DNA of 64,000 nt from positions 200,914 through 264,913 of the forward strand of contig JAEXAX010000034.1 of NCBI GenBank assembly GCA_023458035.1, written 5' to 3'. Under the pieces are notes generated by a model. It was given only the letters and a program-made list of their open reading frames with translations. It did not search any database and was not told where the DNA came from. This document shows positions 59,801 to 64,000 of this stretch, in pieces. Both the position numbers and the translations under genes were made by a program. This DNA is from Bacillota bacterium. GTDB taxonomy: Bacteria; Bacillota; Clostridia; Lachnospirales; Lachnospiraceae. Numbering within the stretch: the stretch's first letter is position 1; every line of letters begins with the position of its first letter.

Positions 59801-62637
59801 ATAAAAATGCCGGAGTGAAACAGTTTGTTTGGTCGTACATAAAAGAAGACGGAGCGTCTGCCGTGAACGTGGATCAATATACAGAAGTAAGTGTAGCAGC
59901 GATTCAGGAATCGACTGATCCGACAAAGTATACGGGGCGTGTTCAGATACCCAGAGAGGAGGCGGATCAGCTGCGCGGACATATTTCACTGCGGGCAGAG
60001 GATGATTACCAAAACCGCTCGGCGCAGTTGACAGACAGCCAGCATGTGACGGTCTATGATACGGTGGCTCCGACCTTAGAGGCGGTGTTTGATGAACCGA
60101 CGATGGTATCGGGACAGAAGCATTTTTATCAAAATGACCGGGTAAAGGCAGCCCTTACATTTACAGAGGCGAATTTCCACACAGAAGATGTCATTTTAAC
60201 CTTAGAAAAAAATGGTATTGCACAAACTGTTCAAGCGAATGCGTGGCTCCATGAAAAGGACAAACATACCGCCACGATCATCGTACAGGGCGAGGGGCAT
60301 TATGTACTGCGGGCATCCTATCACGATCGCAGTGCCAATCGTATGCCGGCTTATACATCGGAGGAGTTTGTGATCGACAATACGGCGCCGGCTGTAACGA
60401 TTGTTTATGCCAATACGGCAGTGCAAAACACATTGCAGGATGCATCCGGAAACAGTAGAAAGTATTTTAAGGATGAGCAGGTAGCAGAGGTAACTGTACA
60501 TGAGGAGCATTTCGATGAGGCAGGGGTGAATTGGCAAATTAGTGCAGCCGATGTCAGTGGGAATGCGTTGGCAATAGAGGGCTTGGTGACGATTGATCAG
60601 TGGAAGCATCAAGGAGATACGCATACGACGACTGTTCGTTTTTATGGAGAAGCCAATTATGATTTTGATATGACTGTGGCAGATCGGGCGATGAATGCAG
60701 GCCGGGATATTTCGACGGCCCACTTTACAGTCGATAAAACGGCTCCCGGTGTGACTGCTATCAGTTATAGTGATGCCGTGGCAAATGTCGTGTGGGGCGG
60801 ATTAGCATACGGTTTTTACCGTGATCAGGTGACTGTGACGGTAACGGCCCGGGATACGATCTCCGGGGTACATGGTTTTGATACTGAGTCGATTCGAGCA
60901 ACCGGTGTCAGTGCGGTCAATGAGGCAACCGTATACACTGCTTTGCAGGAAGCAAATATCACATATTCAGCCGACAGAAGTATCGCTACGATTCAGTTTG
61001 TCGTACCGAGAAACGTGTTAGCAGGAGCTCAGTTTAACGGAACCGTCACCGCAGTGGTAAGAGATCGCAGTATGAATCAAGAAAGAAGAGAGGAAGGTCA
61101 GCGTCTGGTAGTTGACTCTATTTCTCCGACTGCTACGGTTACATATAACCCGGCTGTACAGACCGTGGAGGATACCGCCTATTACGCCGGATCCATTATC
61201 GGAACGATTACTGTTGGAGAGGCAAATTTTGACGGTAAGGATGTACATGTGACTGCGACGCTAAATGGTCATAGCTTCAATGTCGAAACGACCTGGAGCA
61301 GCATCGATAGCGATACTCATATCGGTACCTTTACTTTACAAGAAGACGGGGAATATCAGATCAGCATTCAATACAGTGATAAATCTTCAAATGCGATGCA
61401 GACCTACAGCTCGCAGAAGATGAAGATCGATACCGGGTTGGAGGATCCCGTCTTTATCGTCAATAACGAAGAAAAAAAAGACGGCATCGGTGGAGCGCAT
61501 CGTGAAGACGCAGTCATTTCCTATCGCTTATCAGATGAAAATTTTGAGTCCGGCAGTTTGAAATTAGTCAGAACAGGTTTCAAGCAAGTAGAAGATGTGA
61601 CACAGCGCTACATCCAATACACAGCTCGGGAAACGGGTATCGAAGGGCAGTTTGAAATTCCAAGAAAAGTGGAAAACGAGGGTATCTATACGCTGACGGC
61701 GACAGTAAGAGATAAAGCGGGTCACGAAAAAGAGAAACAATTAAAGTTTACCATCAATCGGTTCGGATCGGTGTATGAGTATGATGACTACCTATTGGAA
61801 CTAATCAAAGATGGCGGTCGCTACTTGAAAAAGGACGGCGACAGGGCGGTGCAAAAGGATCTGATGATTACGGAATACAATGCAGATCGTTTGACCAAAG
61901 ATTCCTTAAGAATCAACATTACCCGAGATGGAGAGACGATTGAAGCCAAGTACAGTTCTAATCCGCAGTTGATTGACGAGAAGGCCTCGACCGGTACAAG
62001 CGGCTGGTATCAGTACATATATATGATTAGCCGAGATAATTTTACTGAAGATGGTGTTTATAAGATCACCTTGGCCTCGAAGGACGACACGGGCAATACG
62101 ACGACCAATGTTCCGGAAAACTCGATGAGCGAAACCGGAGAGAAGGTGTTAGACGAGATCATCTTTACCGTCGATACGACGGCTCCTCAAATTCGTAATA
62201 TCACGGGACTGGATCGAGAGATTATCAATGCTGCTGAGGTAGAGGTCGAATATAGCATCGCCGATATCGGTGGTCTGGCAAATATCTCGATCTATGTCGA
62301 TGATGAAAAAATCACAGAGGTAACAGATTTCTCGGATCTGCATTATCATCAGGGAAGCTTTCGGGTTAAAGAGAATCATGCGGCCAGAAATGTACGCCTG
62401 GTAGCGATCGACAAGGCCGGTAATGTCACCGACACGGCTGAGAAGGACTGGGAGGAAGCCCTAAAGGAAAGCGGACTCTTCGCCTTTATCGGTCATGTGA
62501 CGATATCGACGAACCTGTTTGTTCGTTGGTATGCCAATAAATTACTATTTGGCAGTTCGATGGCGGTGGCGGCAGCACTGCTCGGTTCAGGGCTCTTCTT
62601 CCTGCTGTGGCAACGTAGAAAACGAGAGGAACATTAA
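56881..62637 (+). CDS. Giant surface protein with about eleven Ig-like modules and C-terminal membrane anchor
   Basis: A 1918-aa protein. Signal peptide (1-32) is followed by a carboxypeptidase-regulatory-like domain (about 36-135), MBG/Big2-like regions (about 140-430; DAQTGLVTLQKAGVMTVRAY) and tandem Ig-like modules of 80-125 residues. Linkers such as IGDTTAPVLRASY (about 721), IDHTAPQDV (934), YDTVAPTLEAVF (1059), IDNTAPAVTIVY (1166), VDKTAPGVTAI (1284), VDSISPTATVTY (1411) and VDTTAPQIRNIT (1764) mark the boundaries. The end has one helix (about 1890-1908) and a basic tail QRRKREEH; no LPxTG. GGGAGGAAAG precedes the ATG. It probably projects as a stalk from the membrane. Binding target unknown. 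Confidence 0.88.
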   Translation: MKRVWKRGTAWMLVWLLIWNCTGWMTAGSLAAPQAHQGKIILVVKDHEGVVRDATVMYQIDSIADGSTKVAQTTKQSGNDGVVELMAHSDFVDNDLKLTAQITKTGYEKQMIDGKVLTLTEQPIEVQLLKSLNDVQVTAYEGSFDQAEHELVTIMNTNPSDKVLYTIDGNQTESVPKRRDVGIYTVMVEIERKGHQKLTKEVTAKIHKAQVTGLELHGVSVVEDGQEHPAAELVGAVDDYHLRFELDGTAETELPKIKDYKAGGYQVKVIAEPKTDATNYEPLTMTVQSFVQKKQNLEFNNEQIKAKANTVFEKKLAVDAAQNRYDFSASGNNLSGRDIEYSIVKATDPNVAQIDAQTGLVTLQKAGVMTVRAYRPGNDEFTEAEVLQTVVVKPTAQLTISFIDQQKVYILNIDGTADVQEAVKSEASGGIRYLLGEEALQAGLSIDEATGEVRVADRAKLFEQMKESAQFSVPVTAKLTGGLLQAEVWKADEKAYSSQPISVFDEAEATYELVIRYASATDGAFSVSDPADTGWYNADHKAVITVKDHTAYEMALDTPADPAAFGDRHEITAEGTTGHYVYLKNKSNGQISHGIYVPMKVDYTKPVALSPNGITYQEYKNNKDHYLYFNPAIRVNFRTEDLNADGTAGSGVETVSWMYQREGGVSEKFLPQASGILRADAGNLSMLLTAAEAKQYRGNLSYTMTDKAGNVGDRYEEAQLIIGDTTAPVLRASYSTPEAVDGEVSYYQEQADVTLVIEELNFFEEDVYIYLEKADGSKQAVPASEITWTKLADDRHQAVFSIRGDGEYHVLVSYADRSLNEMSPYRSQPLVLDSKKPEVKATFDQTTQSTTFTVIEQNFKAADIRVDLSAKDAAGQSVTPNDLQSLLQNATWERNGEVNTFTTDAFVDGIYRLRLQYSDPIGQTAETELTFMIDHTAPQDVGITYPTPVGSYQENGKTVYYYRDTVELVFSAVDKNAGVKQFVWSYIKEDGASAVNVDQYTEVSVAAIQESTDPTKYTGRVQIPREEADQLRGHISLRAEDDYQNRSAQLTDSQHVTVYDTVAPTLEAVFDEPTMVSGQKHFYQNDRVKAALTFTEANFHTEDVILTLEKNGIAQTVQANAWLHEKDKHTATIIVQGEGHYVLRASYHDRSANRMPAYTSEEFVIDNTAPAVTIVYANTAVQNTLQDASGNSRKYFKDEQVAEVTVHEEHFDEAGVNWQISAADVSGNALAIEGLVTIDQWKHQGDTHTTTVRFYGEANYDFDMTVADRAMNAGRDISTAHFTVDKTAPGVTAISYSDAVANVVWGGLAYGFYRDQVTVTVTARDTISGVHGFDTESIRATGVSAVNEATVYTALQEANITYSADRSIATIQFVVPRNVLAGAQFNGTVTAVVRDRSMNQERREEGQRLVVDSISPTATVTYNPAVQTVEDTAYYAGSIIGTITVGEANFDGKDVHVTATLNGHSFNVETTWSSIDSDTHIGTFTLQEDGEYQISIQYSDKSSNAMQTYSSQKMKIDTGLEDPVFIVNNEEKKDGIGGAHREDAVISYRLSDENFESGSLKLVRTGFKQVEDVTQRYIQYTARETGIEGQFEIPRKVENEGIYTLTATVRDKAGHEKEKQLKFTINRFGSVYEYDDYLLELIKDGGRYLKKDGDRAVQKDLMITEYNADRLTKDSLRINITRDGETIEAKYSSNPQLIDEKASTGTSGWYQYIYMISRDNFTEDGVYKITLASKDDTGNTTTNVPENSMSETGEKVLDEIIFTVDTTAPQIRNITGLDREIINAAEVEVEYSIADIGGLANISIYVDDEKITEVTDFSDLHYHQGSFRVKENHAARNVRLVAIDKAGNVTDTAEKDWEEALKESGLFAFIGHVTISTNLFVRWYANKLLFGSSMAVAAALLGSGLFFLLWQRRKREEH

Positions 62638-62638
62638 T

Positions 62639-63550
62639 ATGAATTTAAATGGGAAAGTGCAAGAAGTATATTGCGGAATAAACCCGAGCTTTATCTTACA
62701 GGAGGATCAGCTCTTAGCGCTGACCTCCTATAAGGTAATACAGAGCCAAAACGGACAGCATTTTATTAAATGCAGTAAGATCAAAAAGAACGGTCAGATA
62801 CAACTGATTTATCTGACAGAGGGCTATCAATCATTAGAATCACTATTACCTAGGCTGACAGCCGATAAGTTTATGATGATCGTAGCGAGACTACTGGATA
62901 ATCTAATGATGATTCGAAATCATGGCTTTTTGTCATGGCTGCAGATTGTACTGCGGCCGGAGCAGATTTATATTATGCCGGATACGCTACAGGTGCGTTT
63001 TATCTACCTGCCACTGCGTTTTTCGTTGTATGAAGATGAACGTATATTTGAAACCACCTTACGAGAGAATCTGGTGCGTATGATTTATCAGTACGAAAAC
63101 CTGCAAAGTATTCAGACCAAAAACATGACTGCCGACTTGCAAGAGGTATCTGTGAAGCTGGAGATGATTTATGCGAAACTGGGAGGCAGACAGAATACCG
63201 GTATGTCACCCATTAGTAACGAACTGAATCCGCCAGATGGAGAAGAGCCAAGACTTTATTTAACCTCGATCGATCAGCCAAAATTGATTGAACTGATTGT
63301 AACAAAGCCTGAGTTTGTGATAGGGAAGAAGGCAGGTCTGGTAGACGGTGTCATTGACTTTAATGCAATGATTAGCCGAGTGCACTGTAAGATCACTCGA
63401 ATACAGGGACAGTTCCATATAGAGGACTTAAATAGTGCAAATGGAACCTTTGTGAATGGAAGACGATTGATAAAAGGTGAGCGCCGGATACTGACAGATC
63501 GGGATGTGGTCAGATTGGCCAATACTGATTTTAAGGTAACAGTGAGATAA
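62639..63550 (+). CDS. Second FHA-domain protein (DUF6382-like N-terminus)
   Basis: A 303-aa protein whose N-terminal about 190 residues (MNLNGKVQEVYCGINPSFIL; then LQIVLRPEQIYIMPDTLQVR, FIYLP) match the same DUF6382-type module as the first FHA protein. The C-terminal FHA domain (about 225-303) has FVIGKK, ISRVHCKI and EDLNSANGTFVNGRRL. ATG 62639 lies 1 nt after the surface-protein stop; an upstream frame inside that gene was rejected. It lacks the TGLL repeats of the first protein. Confidence 0.85.
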   Translation: MNLNGKVQEVYCGINPSFILQEDQLLALTSYKVIQSQNGQHFIKCSKIKKNGQIQLIYLTEGYQSLESLLPRLTADKFMMIVARLLDNLMMIRNHGFLSWLQIVLRPEQIYIMPDTLQVRFIYLPLRFSLYEDERIFETTLRENLVRMIYQYENLQSIQTKNMTADLQEVSVKLEMIYAKLGGRQNTGMSPISNELNPPDGEEPRLYLTSIDQPKLIELIVTKPEFVIGKKAGLVDGVIDFNAMISRVHCKITRIQGQFHIEDLNSANGTFVNGRRLIKGERRILTDRDVVRLANTDFKVTVR

Positions 63551-63614
63551 ATAAATGACAAGGGAAAAAGTGGGTTAGCGGGATAATGAAGAGAGAAGAT
63601 ATAGGGGGAGAAAT

Positions 63615-63917
63615 ATGCCGGAAATCAAGGTGGATTATGAAAAGTTACAGACTTGTATAACGAAGCTTAATAGTTTAAAAGAAATCACACAATCACGGAG
63701 TAAAATGGATCCTACAAATGGTCTTTTAATTCATAGTAAAGGGAAGACTTTTACAAAAATGAATGAATTTTACAATCAGCTAATAAAAGTAGAAGACGAA
63801 TTGACTCAACTGATTAGAGCAACAGTAACAGCTCTTGAGCAGGCAAAAATAGGATTTGAACAATCAGAGAAAGAGATCATTCATCAGTATTTTAAGAGTA
63901 ACAATGAGGAAAAGTAA
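63615..63917 (+). CDS. WXG100/TIGR04197-like type VII secretion substrate
   Basis: A 100-aa all-helical protein starting MPEIKVDYEKLQTCITKL. Two amphipathic helices flank a central NGLLIHSKGKTF turn, where classical members have WxG. The second helix ends ALEQAKIGFEQSEKEI, with FEQSE in the place of the YxxxD/E export signal. Size, layout and context (FHA, kinase) point to the WXG100 superfamily, closest to the TIGR04197 group. GGGGGAG precedes the ATG. The secretion ATPase (EssC) is not in the window. Confidence 0.7.
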   Translation: MPEIKVDYEKLQTCITKLNSLKEITQSRSKMDPTNGLLIHSKGKTFTKMNEFYNQLIKVEDELTQLIRATVTALEQAKIGFEQSEKEIIHQYFKSNNEEK

Positions 63918-63930
63918 GCGGAGGATTGAG

Positions 63931-64000
63931 ATGAGAAAGCGGTTTGCCATACGATTTTTACTACTGTTTTTAACGATTGTTACCGTGGGAGGATGTACTA
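63931..64000 (+). CDS. Lipoprotein, 5' end only
   Basis: ATG 63931, with GGAGG 7 nt upstream, opens a frame MRKRFAIRFLLLFLTIVTVG ending at the window edge within a lipobox (VGGC). It follows the WXG100-like gene by 13 nt and is probably in the same operon. Nothing more can be said of its function. Confidence 0.65.
   Translation, partial: MRKRFAIRFLLLFLTIVTVGGCT

Noticed and set aside
62519..62638. 40-residue N-terminal extension of the second FHA protein
   Set aside because: It lies inside the surface-protein gene in another frame and lacks a ribosome binding site; homology and spacing favour ATG 62639.

Overview
The window looks like chromosome of a Gram-positive, anaerobic Firmicute, most probably class Clostridia (a Lachnospiraceae-like organism). 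Supporting signs are strong GGAGG ribosome binding sites, lipoprotein and single-membrane transport systems, pyruvate phosphate dikinase, ThiT under a TPP riboswitch, a YesMN-type sugar locus, PBP1A, HflX/TypA, and a Ser/Thr-kinase, FHA and WXG100-like cluster. Species cannot be named from the sequence. No rRNA, tRNA, CRISPR array, intact IS element or prophage was seen.

Layout. 1-5896 (minus): a zinc-homeostasis operon, znuA-znuC-znuB-zur-like regulator-COG0523 metallochaperone-COG0523::YraQ-permease fusion-TIGR03943 protein (cut by the window edge). Its promoter at 5943-5971 carries a 14-bp perfect palindrome over the -35 box. 6167-7039: an AraC-type HTH protein and a GyrI-like effector-binding protein. 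7135-10863: an ApgM-type phosphomutase and a DASS anion symporter, divergent from a LysR regulator. 10970-15501: an AT-richer stretch of small membrane, zinc-ribbon and secreted proteins of unknown role, with a long hairpin-rich leader before the secreted protein. 15807-26117: a small protein, a heterodimeric ABC exporter, oligoendopeptidase F, an Lrp-like regulator with an aminotransferase, an aconitase-family hydratase and a SanA-like protein. 26249-32882: PBP1A (minus), YigZ (plus), TypA (minus) and HflX (plus), with two bidirectional terminators; one is a 67-bp perfect palindrome. 32986-33708: TPP riboswitch and thiT. 33792-44468: a carbohydrate-use locus with GH31, secreted GH16, a YesN/YesM two-component system, a sugar ABC transporter lacking its ATPase, and a DUF4091 protein. 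44608-47229: ppdK.

47230-49963 is a low-GC island: a gene remnant, an AbiE (AbiEi/AbiEii) abortive-infection toxin-antitoxin pair, and a nuclease-domain protein that appears to lose its C-terminus exactly where a FecCD-type permease that has lost its N-terminal half begins. The scar at about 49947-49970 suggests deletion of the rest of a defence system and the front of an iron/cobalamin transporter operon; the ATPase (50450-51232) survives downstream. A PH-domain protein and a DUF1307-like lipoprotein, the latter with an apparent frameshift at its start, follow.

52699 to the end is the most unusual region. It is a compact plus-strand operon: DUF6382-like FHA protein, PP2C phosphatase, membrane Ser/Thr kinase, small membrane protein, 1918-aa surface protein with about eleven Ig-like modules and a C-terminal membrane anchor, second FHA protein, WXG100/TIGR04197-like protein and a lipoprotein cut by the window edge. 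It reads as a phospho-regulated type VII-like secretion or cell-envelope system. Threonine-rich repeats (TGLL in the first FHA protein, TELL/TEQL/TQLL in the small membrane protein) look like kinase targets read by the FHA domains.
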